From an uncultured cyanobacterium (GTDB lineage: Bacteria; Cyanobacteriota; Cyanobacteriia; Cyanobacteriales; Nostocaceae), in assembly GCA_903903925.1 (NCBI GenBank), contig CAIVAU010000173.1, positions 17,672 through 81,671 of the forward strand: a stretch of 64,000 nt of DNA. The letters run 5' to 3'. The position numbers were made by a program, and so were the translations under genes. Under the pieces are notes generated by a model. The model was not told where the DNA came from and searched no databases. It saw only the letters and a program-made list of their open reading frames with translations. This document shows positions 1 to 8,577 of the stretch, piece by piece (positions within the stretch are counted from its first letter, which is position 1; every line of letters begins with the position of its first letter).

Positions 1-152
1 AAATGATTTGATCCTTCTTCTTCTCCATTTGTGGGAGGGAGTGAGGGAGATGGTTGTCTATCAACAACCGTCACTTTCAGATCTTTAACCTGACTCAGTT
101 CGTAGGCGATCGCCGCCCCAACGATACCACAACCGATAATGACTACATTCAT
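1..152 (-). CDS. FAD-dependent oxidoreductase, N-terminal fragment (runs off the window)
   Basis: The reverse strand from 152 begins MNVVIIGCGIVGAAIAYELS and stays open to the window edge, giving about 50 codons. The GxGxxG dinucleotide-binding loop (GCGIVG) right after the start, then a beta strand ending in an acidic residue (VTVVD), is the FAD-binding start of the D-amino-acid dehydrogenase / glycine oxidase superfamily. Substrate cannot be told from this piece. The rest of the gene lies to the left of the window. It may be the first gene of its unit, since the upstream DNA (153-314) holds only short GTTAGTT-type repeats. Confidence 0.75.
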   Translation of the reverse strand, partial: MNVVIIGCGIVGAAIAYELSQVKDLKVTVVDRQPSPSLPPTNGEEEGSNH

Positions 153-314
153 GGTTTGTTAGTTGTTAGTTGTAATTTTTGACAACTGACTGCACTACCA
201 ACAACTAACATAGTTAAACATTAGAGATCTCCAGGAATCATGTAGGGGCGTATTGCAATACGCTCCTACCAAGGATTTCAGCGAACGTATAATTAATTTT
301 CACGACTATGTCTA

Positions 315-782
315 TCAACTTTCTTTTGCCTGACTCCTAGTTTCAGGAAGGAGTTGCAGAAATTTGTCAATATCTGCATAAGCTGCTTGGTAGTTATTCA
401 AGGCTGTTTGAGAGTTGCCTGCTACAGATGCTTGATCAAGCTTAATCAGGTGGTCAAGTAAATTCCGGATCACCTTACGTGCTGTTTCTTGGTCTTGAGG
501 TAGGAGATTGGCAGCAATATAAGTCATGTTCAACTTTGCTTCTGTTATCGGTCCGTGGATAAAATTACCGACATTTGTCCATTGTCCCGCCTGGATCAGT
601 TTTTGTAGTTCTTGTGAGCGATCGCGTACAGCTAGAATATCAGGTGCGTACTCCTGAATTCGCTGTAGTTGAACTGATGTATAGGTTGGAGGTGCTGTAG
701 CGACGCTAGGACCCCCACAACTCATCAGGAATGTTGCCAAAATTACTAGAATTAATGAAAAAACAGAGCGTTGACGCGCCAT
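315..782 (-). CDS. psbQ: Photosystem II protein PsbQ (CyanoQ), lipoprotein
   Basis: A 155-residue protein with an N-terminal hydrophobic stretch ending in the lipobox LMSC (Cys at about residue 22), so it should be lipidated on the lumenal side of the thylakoid. The mature part is a four-helix-bundle type sequence with the cyanobacterial PsbQ pattern (alternating Leu-rich helices, NLLDHLIKLDQA, AYADIDKFLQLLP near the C-terminus). CyanoQ is an extrinsic subunit that stabilises the oxygen-evolving side of photosystem II. The gene is alone; its neighbour on the left is the oxidoreductase on the same strand, 160 bp away. Confidence 0.85.
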   Translation of the reverse strand: MARQRSVFSLILVILATFLMSCGGPSVATAPPTYTSVQLQRIQEYAPDILAVRDRSQELQKLIQAGQWTNVGNFIHGPITEAKLNMTYIAANLLPQDQETARKVIRNLLDHLIKLDQASVAGNSQTALNNYQAAYADIDKFLQLLPETRSQAKES

Positions 783-1063
783 AAGCTGAACTGATTTTTG
801 TACTGATGTAATTTTAGAACGAAGGGTGTAATTTCTCGTTCTTTTGGGCTACGGATTTTGGCTAAAATTCTTTTAAGAATACAGGAGTCAGAATACCTCA
901 AGATCTCATTTACCGTTCTTGAGGGCAGTCAGCGAGAAAAATCGAATTTTCAGTTGCTAAATTGAAAGAGTCTTAATTTGCTAGCATAACATATAATAAC
1001 CCTTCTGGCGGTTTTTCTGTCTTCACATTTAAAAATAACTAACACAATATAGGAGTGTTTTTC

Positions 1064-1495
1064 GTGAACGCAGCTGAGATGGCAACAAACCTTGAATTCG
1101 CCAGCAAGATTGCTACCGTAGTTAATTTATTCAAATTTGAGTTTCCTGATGGGAGATCCGATCTCAAACCCTGGAAAAATGACCCGCAAACCAGGGAATT
1201 AGTCGATCCCGATTCTATCGACATTGGGTTTCACTTTCCTGGTATCAGCAAATCCTGGCGCAGCCACAGTATCTTGATTCAAATCCGGTTTCATCAAGAT
1301 CCCCTAAACAGCATCCATCGTGCAATAGGTGTGGAAGTTGCTGGATTTAACCACCTTGGTGAACAGTGGCGACTTTCTACTGTGGAAAGCTGGGGTTTTT
1401 TGGGTGAGGTTCAGCCCTCACTAGAAGTACAGAACAAGCTAAAACAGTTTTGCCGACAGGTTTTGGAGGTCTTCAACAAAACTCCTCACTCCTAA
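1064..1495 (+). CDS. Conserved hypothetical protein (cyanobacterial)
   Basis: A 143-residue protein of unknown function without signal peptide or membrane segment. Its composition looks genuinely coding (aromatic-rich, ending in a Leu/Val helix KLKQFCRQVLEVFN). The longest reading would start at a GTG at 1055, but that GTG overlaps a clean AGGAG at 1051-1055. The GTG at 1064, eight bases after AGGAG, is the better start, with ATG 1079 as an alternative. It is flanked by oppositely oriented genes, so it is probably a single-gene unit. I do not recognise a domain. Confidence 0.6.
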   Translation: MNAAEMATNLEFASKIATVVNLFKFEFPDGRSDLKPWKNDPQTRELVDPDSIDIGFHFPGISKSWRSHSILIQIRFHQDPLNSIHRAIGVEVAGFNHLGEQWRLSTVESWGFLGEVQPSLEVQNKLKQFCRQVLEVFNKTPHS

Positions 1496-1510
1496 CTCTC
1501 GCATTTAGGT

Positions 1511-1849
1511 CTATCTAGAGGTGTAGTCGTTTCTAATAACGGAATTAGCCTTCTTTGCAAGGTTCTGATCATTTTTCCAGTTGTTAGTCACACGTGGTAA
1601 TGCAGTCCTATTACCCGAAGTATTCCTATGTTGTGAGCCAGAGTCATAGCTGCCAGACGTTGCGTGCGTCCTCTTTTGGATAAAATATGCTTCTTGTGGT
1701 GGAATCGAGATCACTTCACCTTTGGGAGCAGATTGAGCATTTGCCTGAGTATAACCTCCAAGCAAAAGCGACATGAACGGCGTTAATAAGCTTAACTTTA
1801 GAAAGCCAGAGATGTTGAATTTAAATTGAATTGGCAGAAACTCGTTCAT
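1511..1849 (-). CDS. Small secreted hypothetical protein
   Basis: A 112-residue protein with a basic N-terminus, a hydrophobic segment (about residues 15-33) and a likely signal-peptidase site after QANAQSA (about residue 40). The mature part is short, Ser/Asn/Thr-rich and basic, with no recognisable domain. It is therefore probably exported to the periplasm or envelope. It converges with the hypothetical gene ending at 1495. Function unknown. Confidence 0.45.
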   Translation of the reverse strand: MNEFLPIQFKFNISGFLKLSLLTPFMSLLLGGYTQANAQSAPKGEVISIPPQEAYFIQKRTHATSGSYDSGSQHRNTSGNRTALPRVTNNWKNDQNLAKKANSVIRNDYTSR

Positions 1850-2356
1850 AATACTCGGTGCAAAGGTATTTAATCATACAAACTAGTTTCAGTATATTGT
1901 TGAATTGAATCTGATCTATACGTAGATACACTACAGTTTTAATCATGTCGGGAAGAACTGAGAAGATTGATCTTACATTGTTGGAACTTGAGCAAAAAGT
2001 AGCCTGAGGATAAGACTGCTCAGATTTTGGAAATTTATCTGCTGAGGCAATACGGGTGTGCAAACACTGCAATAGGTTAGAGTTGGGACACGCTCATCGC
2101 AATAATTTATACCTTTACTTGATTCCCATCTTCATGTTCCTATTATAGAATGCCCACTTAACTAAAGTATCTAACGCTCTTAAATTACTCTGGCTAGATA
2201 AAAATGCCAAAATAGAAGTCATGCGCCAAAGGGGAAGGGGAAAGGGAAGAAAAGTCCTTTACCCCAAACCCAGACTCCAAACTGAAAATACAAAACCTAC
2301 GCAGTATTTGAGGAATCATCGACCAATCTGACAGAATTTTGACTCCTGACTAATTG
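1850..2356. other. Gene-free stretch
   Basis: About 500 bp between hemA and the small secreted gene. A weak reverse open frame (1821-2072) has no family-like sequence and I do not believe it. A purine-rich GGGGAAGGGGAAAGGGAAG tract lies near 2230. No terminator or RNA signal was seen. Confidence 0.4.
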
Positions 2357-3643
2357 TTAGCTAAACTGCTTCTCGACATCCAAGTTAAACAGTGTTTGCA
2401 AGGTCTGCATACAGTGACGTCTTGCTTCCAAATCTTGCTGAGCTCGCAGCTGTACCATCGGATCGTGTAAAATTTTATTAACAATTCCTCGCGTTAAAGC
2501 TTCAATCACTTCTTGATGCTTTTCCGCGAATTCCGAACCCAATCTTGACAAAGCTTTTTCTAATTCTTGTTCGCGAATAGTTTCGATTTTATCGCGTAAA
2601 CAGCTGATAGTAGAGACAGTTTCGAGCGATCGCCACCACACATCAAAAGATGACACTTCTTCTTCTAGAAGCCCCTCGGCTTCCTGCGCCATCCTGCGAC
2701 GACTTTCTTGGTTTTGCGCCACCACCGCCTTCAAATCATCCACATTAAAAGCTTGGACATTTGCCAGTTGGTTCACATCGGTATGGACATTGCGCGGCAC
2801 GGAAATATCAAATAACATCAAAGGTCTGTTCGGTTCCAAAATCATTTCTAATTTGGCGCGGTCAAGTATTGGCTCTGTAGCAGAAGTACTTGTAAACACC
2901 AAATCACTTTCAGCAATGACTGTCATCATTTCCGAGAGTGGATGAGTTTGGATTGGGTGCTCACAGAATTGCTTTGCCAATTCCTCTGCACGTTCCAGAG
3001 AGCGATTTAAAATCCTCAGTTGCACAGCGCCTTTGGAAACCAAGTGTTGTACCAACAATCGTGACATTTTGCCTGCACCGACAATTGCAACTCGACAAGC
3101 AGCTAAATGTTGTACTTTCATTTGCGCCAACTCCACAGCAGCCGAACTGATAGAGACTGCGCCAGTGCCAATGCTAGTTTCCGTCCGAACCCGCTTCCCA
3201 GCCGTCAGCGCTTGTTTAAATAATTTATTCAAAATCGTTTTAATCCCGTCATGTTGCTGTCCCAGTTTGTGAGTATTCTTTACCTGAGCCAGAATTTGAC
3301 CTTCTCCCAGTACCAAGCTATCCAAACCAGCCGCTACCCGCATCAAGTGCATCACTGCGTCTTGATGTAGCAACATAAACAGGTGTTGCCGCAAAGATGA
3401 TCTCGGTAATTTACTGTGTTCTAAAAGAAACTGTGTAACTTCCCTGATACCCTGCTCAGTTTCATGGGTTACAATGTAAATTTCTAAGCGGTTACAAGTA
3501 CTAAGGATTGTGACTTCTTCAATATGAGGGTAGCTGATTAACTGCGCCATCGCACTTTCCATCTGTGGTTCTGGAATACTCAGCTTTTCCCGGACTTCTA
3601 CTGGGGCGGTTTTATGGCTTAACCCCACTACTGCTATATTCAT
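2357..3643 (-). CDS. hemA: Glutamyl-tRNA reductase
   Basis: Catalyses NADPH-dependent reduction of glutamyl-tRNA(Glu) to glutamate-1-semialdehyde, the committed step of heme and chlorophyll synthesis in the C5 pathway. The 428 residues show the family signatures: GLSHKTAPVEVREKLS at residues 7-22, the catalytic cysteine in STCNRLEIY (about residue 50), the Rossmann motif VAIVGAGKMSRLLVQHL (about 183-199) and the C-terminal dimerisation helices. Length is normal. It follows glpX on the same strand with a 138-bp gap holding a perfect palindrome; a glpX-hemA order is common in cyanobacteria, but whether the two are co-transcribed is not visible. Confidence 0.97.
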   Translation of the reverse strand: MNIAVVGLSHKTAPVEVREKLSIPEPQMESAMAQLISYPHIEEVTILSTCNRLEIYIVTHETEQGIREVTQFLLEHSKLPRSSLRQHLFMLLHQDAVMHLMRVAAGLDSLVLGEGQILAQVKNTHKLGQQHDGIKTILNKLFKQALTAGKRVRTETSIGTGAVSISSAAVELAQMKVQHLAACRVAIVGAGKMSRLLVQHLVSKGAVQLRILNRSLERAEELAKQFCEHPIQTHPLSEMMTVIAESDLVFTSTSATEPILDRAKLEMILEPNRPLMLFDISVPRNVHTDVNQLANVQAFNVDDLKAVVAQNQESRRRMAQEAEGLLEEEVSSFDVWWRSLETVSTISCLRDKIETIREQELEKALSRLGSEFAEKHQEVIEALTRGIVNKILHDPMVQLRAQQDLEARRHCMQTLQTLFNLDVEKQFS

Positions 3644-3705
3644 TTGCTAAATGGTATTTACTAATTGTTCAGAGGGAACTCTTAACAGGGAACGCTTAAC
3701 GGTGT

Positions 3706-3729
3706 ATCCCACGGCTTAAGCCGTGGGAT
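3706..3729. repeat. Perfect 24-bp palindrome with ATTGAAAC-type tail (dispersed element)
   Basis: Core CCCACGGCTTAAGCCGTGGG flanked by A/T on both sides makes a 24-bp perfect palindrome, followed on the + strand by TTGAAACGG. A second, slightly mutated copy with the same right flank is at 31011-31038. The hairpin-plus-tail layout resembles the right ends of IS200/IS605 elements, but no transposase gene is near. It lies between glpX and hemA. Confidence 0.6.
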
Positions 3730-3781
3730 TGAAACGGGGACTAGGGAAGTTCACCACTCACCACTCCCCACTCCCCTATGA

Positions 3782-4819
3782 CTAACGCAGTTGCAGAATC
3801 TTAGGTTCTTCAAACAAATGGATTGTATCGACAAATCGAGCAGTTTGTGACTGGCTGGAAATAACTAGGCTTTGAGTCCTTACACCTCCAGGGAAAAAGC
3901 GAACGCCTTCCATCAGAGTTCCAGGAGTAATACCACAAGCTGCAAATAGTACAGTGTTGCCAGAAGCTAATTCATCGGCATTGTAAGACCGATCTGGATC
4001 TGTAATACCCATTTCCTTAAGTCTAGCAATATTGCCCTCTCTACTTTCTCCGATTAAACCTGTTTTCACTACTTCTGGATCGTAGATCAATTGTCCTTGA
4101 AAATGTCCACCTAAGCAACGGAGAGCCGCAGCAGAAATGACACCTTCGGGTGCAGCACCAATACCCATCAAACAGTGGATATTAGTACCAGCAAAGGCAC
4201 AGGAGATGGCAGCGGAAACGTCACCATCACTAATGAGTCGCACTCTTGCTCCTACTTGACGAATTTCTTCAATGAGTTCTTTGTGACGGGGACGATCCAT
4301 CACGACTACCACCAATTCCTCCACAGCACGGTCTAAACATTCAGATAAAATCTTCAGATTTTGAGTTGGGGTCTTGTTGATATCAACATGACCGCGTGCT
4401 GGTGGTGGAGCTGCTAGCTTTTTCATGTAGAAGTCAGGTGCAGCAAACAAACCGCCTTTCTCGGAAATTGCCAACACTGCCATTGAACCATTTTGACCAT
4501 AGGCAACAAGGTTAGTACCTTCGCAGGGGTCAACAGCGATATCAATTTCTATGAGTTCATCTGGGTTGCAGAAGGTTTTAGCATCTTCACGGGTACAAAT
4601 GCCCACTTCTTCCCCAATATAGAGCATGGGCGCTTCGTCCCGTTCCCCTTCACCGATCACAATGCGACCGCGCATGTGAATTTTGTTCATCCGCTCCCGC
4701 ATGGCTTCTACAGCCACTTGGTCAGCCGTGTTTTTTTCACCCTTACCCATCCACCGGGAAGATGCGATCGCAGCTTGCTCAACAACTTCAATAATCTCTA
4801 ACCCAAGTGTATTTTCCAC
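3782..4819 (-). CDS. glpX: Class II fructose-1,6-/sedoheptulose-1,7-bisphosphatase
   Basis: Hydrolyses fructose-1,6-bisphosphate and sedoheptulose-1,7-bisphosphate in the Calvin cycle and gluconeogenesis; in cyanobacteria the GlpX-type enzyme does both. The 345 residues include the metal and phosphate site motifs GEGERDEAPML (about 56-66) and VDPCEGTNLVAYGQNGS (about 97-113), plus LISDGDVSAAI (about 196-206). Length is typical. It is upstream of hemA on the same strand. The divergent neighbour is grxC. Confidence 0.95.
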   Translation of the reverse strand: MENTLGLEIIEVVEQAAIASSRWMGKGEKNTADQVAVEAMRERMNKIHMRGRIVIGEGERDEAPMLYIGEEVGICTREDAKTFCNPDELIEIDIAVDPCEGTNLVAYGQNGSMAVLAISEKGGLFAAPDFYMKKLAAPPPARGHVDINKTPTQNLKILSECLDRAVEELVVVVMDRPRHKELIEEIRQVGARVRLISDGDVSAAISCAFAGTNIHCLMGIGAAPEGVISAAALRCLGGHFQGQLIYDPEVVKTGLIGESREGNIARLKEMGITDPDRSYNADELASGNTVLFAACGITPGTLMEGVRFFPGGVRTQSLVISSQSQTARFVDTIHLFEEPKILQLR

Positions 4820-4958
4820 AAACTCTGCCCTCTAAGTTGCTTGACGTTGCGTCTTTAATGATCTGGCTGTTTCAGTCTTAAAGTCTACCAAAGGGCGGAT
4901 ACCTGTGGAGGATCGTATCCACTAACAGATGTGTTAAGTTTTGCTTAGCAAGTTGTAA

Positions 4959-4984
4959 AGGAGTTAAGAGTTAGGAGTTAGGAG
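4959..4984 (+). promoter_or_regulatory. Heptamer repeat supplying the grxC ribosome binding site
   Basis: GGAGTTA-type heptamers (GGAGTTA AGAGTTA GGAGTTA GGAGTAC) run up to the grxC start. The last unit gives AGGAG at 4980-4984, seven bases before the ATG at 4992. The repeat therefore acts, or could act, as the Shine-Dalgarno sequence. Confidence 0.6.
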
Positions 4985-4991
4985 TACGATT

Positions 4992-5315
4992 ATGCTGGAC
5001 TTTTTCAATCCTCTTTTAGGTTTTTTAGGTCACCATCCAGAGCGGATCAAAGCCAACGTGGAAATCTACACCTGGCAAACTTGCCCTTACTGCATCCGCG
5101 CCAAAATGCTGCTGTGGTGGAAAGGTGTGAAATTCACTGAATACAAAATCGACGATGACGAAACAGCGCGATCCACAATGGCGCAGCGTGCCAATGGATG
5201 CCGCACAGTACCGCAAATTTTCATTAATAAACACCATATTGGCGGCTGTGATGACCTTTATAAGTTAGATTCGCAAGGTCAACTCGACACCCTTCTCGCC
5301 CAATACTCAGTGTAG
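4992..5315 (+). CDS. grxC: Glutaredoxin 3 (GrxC family)
   Basis: A 107-residue dithiol glutaredoxin that uses glutathione to reduce disulfides and mixed disulfides. The active site CPYC follows the first strand (VEIYTWQTCPYC, Cys at about residue 32), and the cis-proline loop TVPQIFIN and the GG glutathione-binding motif (IGGCDDL) are present. An N-terminal extension of about 20 residues (MLDFFNPLLGFLGHH) precedes the fold, common in cyanobacterial GrxC. The ATG at 4992 is preceded by AGGAG from a heptamer repeat. A strong terminator follows at 5351. Confidence 0.93.
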   Translation: MLDFFNPLLGFLGHHPERIKANVEIYTWQTCPYCIRAKMLLWWKGVKFTEYKIDDDETARSTMAQRANGCRTVPQIFINKHHIGGCDDLYKLDSQGQLDTLLAQYSV

Positions 5316-5350
5316 AGAATGAGCTTAAAGCATCTAGACTGAATCAAGCA

Positions 5351-5379
5351 AAAAAACACCTCATAGTTAGGTGTTTTTT
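5351..5379 (+). terminator. Intrinsic terminator after grxC
   Basis: AAAAAACACCT, a 7-base loop, then AGGTGTTTTTT: an 11-bp stem ending in a T run, 36 bp after the grxC stop. Being A-rich on the left arm it could work in both directions. Confidence 0.85.
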
Positions 5380-5648
5380 CCCATGAAACATCAGATTATA
5401 AGCACAATTCATGTGATTACGGCAACGATATTGATCACGTTAAGCAATGACCACGATCATAGACTTCTCACAATCATAACTGCGATTGTAAAAGTTTATT
5501 TCGTTTATTAAAACAATAAAAAAGTTGAGTGAAACAAATAATCCATTTCTTGGGCATTTTTGTGTTTTAGCGAAGGATAGCACGGGACTTAGTTTAGTAT
5601 AAATTGCTTCCTTTCCAGCAGTCACAAAAACTCTAGTGGACAATCGCT

Positions 5649-5852
5649 ATGTTTGAAGAGTTGATACACAAGGCAAAGCAAGATACCAAACTGTTTGTGA
5701 ATTTGCTAATTGGTTTCTACCTATACGGAGATGCTGTTGATCGGCAGCAAATGGAGCAGGCGATCATCGACTATGCAGCTAAAAAAGGAGAAAATCGTGG
5801 GCAAGAATTGGTGCAAACGCTACGCTCAATTGCGGCAAAGAAGGGTTTATAG
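5649..5852 (+). CDS. Small conserved hypothetical protein
   Basis: A 67-residue soluble helical protein (MFEELIHKAKQDTKLFVNLL at the start, ending SIAAKKGL). No domain recognised. It is followed within 5 bp by another small gene (5857), so the two are probably co-transcribed. The 330-bp region upstream, after the grxC terminator, is AT-rich and otherwise empty. Confidence 0.5.
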   Translation: MFEELIHKAKQDTKLFVNLLIGFYLYGDAVDRQQMEQAIIDYAAKKGENRGQELVQTLRSIAAKKGL

Positions 5853-5856
5853 GATA

Positions 5857-6159
5857 GTGAGGGTGAACAGAAACAAGACCGAACCACCGGGTTTTTATGA
5901 CCATACACACAAGCTAGATATTGGCTTTGAAGCCGAAAAAACAACAAAATCCTTTTTTAGTGGGATCAACCATTTTTATATCAGAGCAGGTGGCAATTTT
6001 TACATCTTCTGCGAGTTCTTTTGCTTAGACCCCACTGACTACAAATCTGAAGAGAAATTTATTCAGTTTCAGCGGTTAGCACAAACTCTCAATAAGTTTA
6101 CTAGGGAGGAACTAGCCCAAATGATTGAAGCTGGATGGAGGTTACTGGATGATAACTGA
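5857..6159 (+). CDS. Conserved hypothetical protein, start uncertain
   Basis: About 100 residues, aromatic-rich (FYDHTHKLDIGFEAEKTT, YIFCEFFCLDPTDY) and ending MIEAGWRLLDDN. The open frame extends back to 5710 inside the preceding gene in another frame, but that part reads like an out-of-frame shadow. I chose the GTG at 5857, just after the upstream stop (5850-5852); GTG 5863 is equally possible. No family recognised; pairing with the upstream small gene suggests a two-gene unit. Confidence 0.5.
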   Translation: MRVNRNKTEPPGFYDHTHKLDIGFEAEKTTKSFFSGINHFYIRAGGNFYIFCEFFCLDPTDYKSEEKFIQFQRLAQTLNKFTREELAQMIEAGWRLLDDN

Positions 6160-6173
6160 CAACTGCTAATTTT

Positions 6174-6245
6174 AAGAGGGAGCTCTTAGCAGGGAGTAGG
6201 GAGCAGGGAGCTCTTAGCAGGGGGTAGGGAGCAGGGAGTAGGGGA
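6174..6245. repeat. Simple tandem repeat (GGGAGCA/GGGAGTA heptamers)
   Basis: Two runs of the GGGAGCA / GGGAGTA heptamer joined by GCTCTTAGCAG directly upstream of tadA. Same family as those at 9607, 17483, 30975 and 31091. Confidence 0.7.
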
Positions 6246-6256
6246 ATCCCCATAAT

Positions 6257-6742
6257 ATGTTGATAGAACACCAGGAATATATCATACACAGGCAATGGAT
6301 GAATCGTGCCTTGGAATTAGCTCAAGCAGCAGGCGATCTAGGTGAAATTCCTGTAGGTGCTGTTATTATTAATTCATCCGGAATTTTGATTGCAGAAGGT
6401 GAAAATAGGAAAGAGCGTGACAAAGACCCTACGGCTCATGCAGAAATTGTTGTGATGAGAAAAGCCGCGAAAGCTTTACTCAATTGGCGTCTAAATGAAT
6501 GCACCCTCTACGTTACTCTAGAACCTTGCCCAATGTGTGCGGGTGCTATGGTTCAAGCGCGTATAGGACTTTTAGTTTATGGAGTGGACGATCCAAAAAC
6601 TGGCGCAATTCGTACTGTTGTTAACATACCCGATAGTGCTGCTTCCAATCACCGCCTGCGCGTCATTGGAGGCATTATGGAGTCTGGCTGTCGTCAACAG
6701 TTACAAACCTGGTTTGCGAATCGGCGACGTAAAATTTTGTAA
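6257..6742 (+). CDS. tadA: tRNA adenosine(34) deaminase
   Basis: Deaminates adenosine 34 of tRNA-Arg(ACG) to inosine. The 161-residue protein has both halves of the zinc deaminase site: HAEIVVMRKA (His ligand and catalytic Glu, about residue 61) and PCPMCAGAM (two Cys ligands, about residues 92-100). YGVDDPKTGA further on is also TadA-like. Start ATG 6257 follows the simple repeat; a second in-frame ATG (6299) begins at MNRALELAQ and is a possible alternative. The acyltransferase gene follows 110 bp later. Confidence 0.93.
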   Translation: MLIEHQEYIIHRQWMNRALELAQAAGDLGEIPVGAVIINSSGILIAEGENRKERDKDPTAHAEIVVMRKAAKALLNWRLNECTLYVTLEPCPMCAGAMVQARIGLLVYGVDDPKTGAIRTVVNIPDSAASNHRLRVIGGIMESGCRQQLQTWFANRRRKIL

Positions 6743-6852
6743 AGGACAGAGGTTAAACTGTCCAGATGGAGCAACACAATTGAAGGAAGAAAACTTACGG
6801 TGTATTTACAGAACTGTAATGACATTTTACCCAGCAGTCAAGAATCACCGTC

Positions 6853-7599
6853 ATGATTGAGCTACTTTCTTCCTCTCAGAGTTATAGTGAAACCCCAAAA
6901 GCTAAGGTATCTTTTACCACTTCGCGGGTATCTCCTTGGTTCAGTCCTCTGGCGTATTTCTTGGGGCATTACTTCCTGCTACCTTTTTTCTTTGGGCAAA
7001 TTAGGATCACAGGACAAGAAAATCTACCCACGTCTGGGCCTGTGATCCTTGCTCCTACCCATCGATCGCGTTGGGATGCATTACTCATCCCCTACGCTGC
7101 TGGTCGCTACGTGACAGGTCGAGACCTGCGATTTATGGTAACTATCGATGAGTGTCAAGGATTGCAAGGTTGGTTAGTCCGACGCATGGGTGGATTTCCT
7201 GTAGATACTCAACACCCCTCAATCACTACTCTCCGTCATGCAGTTGAATTAGTTCAACAAGGAGAAATGTTAGTGATTTTTCCAGAAGGCGGTATCCGTA
7301 AGGGTAAGCTTCATCCATTGAAGCCGGGAATTGCCCGTTTAGCTTTGAGTGCTGAATCTAGTCACTCAGGGCTGGGGGTTAAAATTATACCCATCAGCAT
7401 CAATTACAGCCAAACTAATCCTTGCTGGGGTACTGATGTTAGCATTCAGATCGCACCCGCGATCAAAGTGTTAGACTACGCTCATGGCTGCATCAAACAG
7501 GATGCCCAAAAACTGACGACTGATTTAGCAAAGGCACTCCAACAATTACAGCAGGAGTCAGGAGTCAGGAGTGAAAAGGGCTTAGAGTCTGCCTTTTAA
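6853..7599 (+). CDS. Lysophospholipid acyltransferase family protein (PlsC-like)
   Basis: Transfers an acyl chain to a lysophosphatidate-type acceptor in membrane lipid synthesis. The HX4D catalytic motif is HRSRWD (about residue 70) and the acceptor-binding motif is FPEGGIRKG (about 145-153), both within one PlsC domain. A hydrophobic N-terminal stretch (LAYFLGHYFLLPFFFG) would place it at the membrane. The last 16 residues (QQESGVRSEKGLESAF) are encoded by a GGAGTCA heptamer run at 7556-7575, so the C-terminus was probably extended by repeat growth. A second PlsC-type gene is at 42283. Confidence 0.88.
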   Translation: MIELLSSSQSYSETPKAKVSFTTSRVSPWFSPLAYFLGHYFLLPFFFGQIRITGQENLPTSGPVILAPTHRSRWDALLIPYAAGRYVTGRDLRFMVTIDECQGLQGWLVRRMGGFPVDTQHPSITTLRHAVELVQQGEMLVIFPEGGIRKGKLHPLKPGIARLALSAESSHSGLGVKIIPISINYSQTNPCWGTDVSIQIAPAIKVLDYAHGCIKQDAQKLTTDLAKALQQLQQESGVRSEKGLESAF

Positions 7600-7863
7600 A
7601 CATCAGTACTGTACTTCATTGACTTGCAATGCGCTGTAATCCCTGAGACGGTAGGGACAGTAACTGCTTAAGGACTGGATGCGATCAGCTCGTAGCAGTG
7701 ATTTTAGCGACTGTATGGTAATTATGGGAACCAACTTCAGCCGATTCGCAGTCTAGACCAAAGAGACTTAGTCTATATTTCTGCTTTGTTAAAGCGCAAA
7801 ACAGAGTTAAGATACCCGAAGTTTCTATACCTGTTTTGTTTAGTTGTTGCACAAATTTATCTC

Positions 7864-8544
7864 ATGAACCTTGCTACAACTGTTCCTTTGATTCGCTTCA
7901 CTTCCATATCAGTCATAGCAGTCCTCAGCCTGCTATCTCCCGTCCATGCACAGGAAGTACAACAGCTACCAAAAAACTCCGTCCCACAAGGCATTGACCC
8001 CAATGCTCCGAATAACCTCCGTCCTACAGGAGGAAACAGCGGGCTTTTAAGCGTTGATGGCGGGAAGCGTCTGATGACAGAGGCAAGTAGTGCAGTTTCT
8101 TCCCAAGACTATGTCTTAGCTGCCAAGAAACTTCAAGAAGCTCGTCAGGTTTTTAATCAGCTATCTAATTTCTATCAAAAGCTCAACTCTAGCTTTTCTG
8201 GAATAGACAATAAAGTCGCCGATGACCAGAGGAAAAAAGCGCTAGACACTGCCCAACTGCGCGATGAAGCCACCTATCAGCTAGCATTGGTTCATCGAGC
8301 GCAAAATCAGCCGGAATTAGCTGTGCCGTTGTTGGTGCAGATTATTGAGAGTCAAAACCCAACACGAGATCTAGGCAAGAAAGCTTACCAGCAGTTGTTA
8401 GAGTTGGGTTTTGTTGATGCACCCTTTTCACCACCAGGGAGTGTTCACTCCTCTGCCCCCACTTCCAAAAAGGGTCATAACACCCCTCCTCCCTTCCCTT
8501 CCAGGAGTAGCAGTGACACTCCCTCCTCCCAAAACTTAAAATAA
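7864..8544 (+). CDS. Secreted TPR-like hypothetical protein
   Basis: A 226-residue protein with a clear signal peptide when started at ATG 7864 (hydrophobic TSISVIAVLSLLSPVHAQ, cleavage near residue 31). The longer reading from TTG 7786 adds a second hydrophobic stretch and is less likely. The middle region (SSQDYVLAAKKLQEARQVF, LRDEATYQLALVHRAQNQPE) is helical and tetratricopeptide-like, and the tail is Ser/Pro-rich. Probably a periplasmic scaffold protein; function unknown. It converges with the glycosyltransferase gene. Confidence 0.6.
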   Translation: MNLATTVPLIRFTSISVIAVLSLLSPVHAQEVQQLPKNSVPQGIDPNAPNNLRPTGGNSGLLSVDGGKRLMTEASSAVSSQDYVLAAKKLQEARQVFNQLSNFYQKLNSSFSGIDNKVADDQRKKALDTAQLRDEATYQLALVHRAQNQPELAVPLLVQIIESQNPTRDLGKKAYQQLLELGFVDAPFSPPGSVHSSAPTSKKGHNTPPPFPSRSSSDTPSSQNLK

Positions 8545-8577
8545 GTTAAGTCAACAGATCGTCAAGACTCAACAGCC

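Noticed and set aside
1821..2072. Reverse open frame of 83 codons upstream of the small secreted gene
   Set aside because: No domain-like pattern, no RBS, overlaps a better gene; looks like chance.
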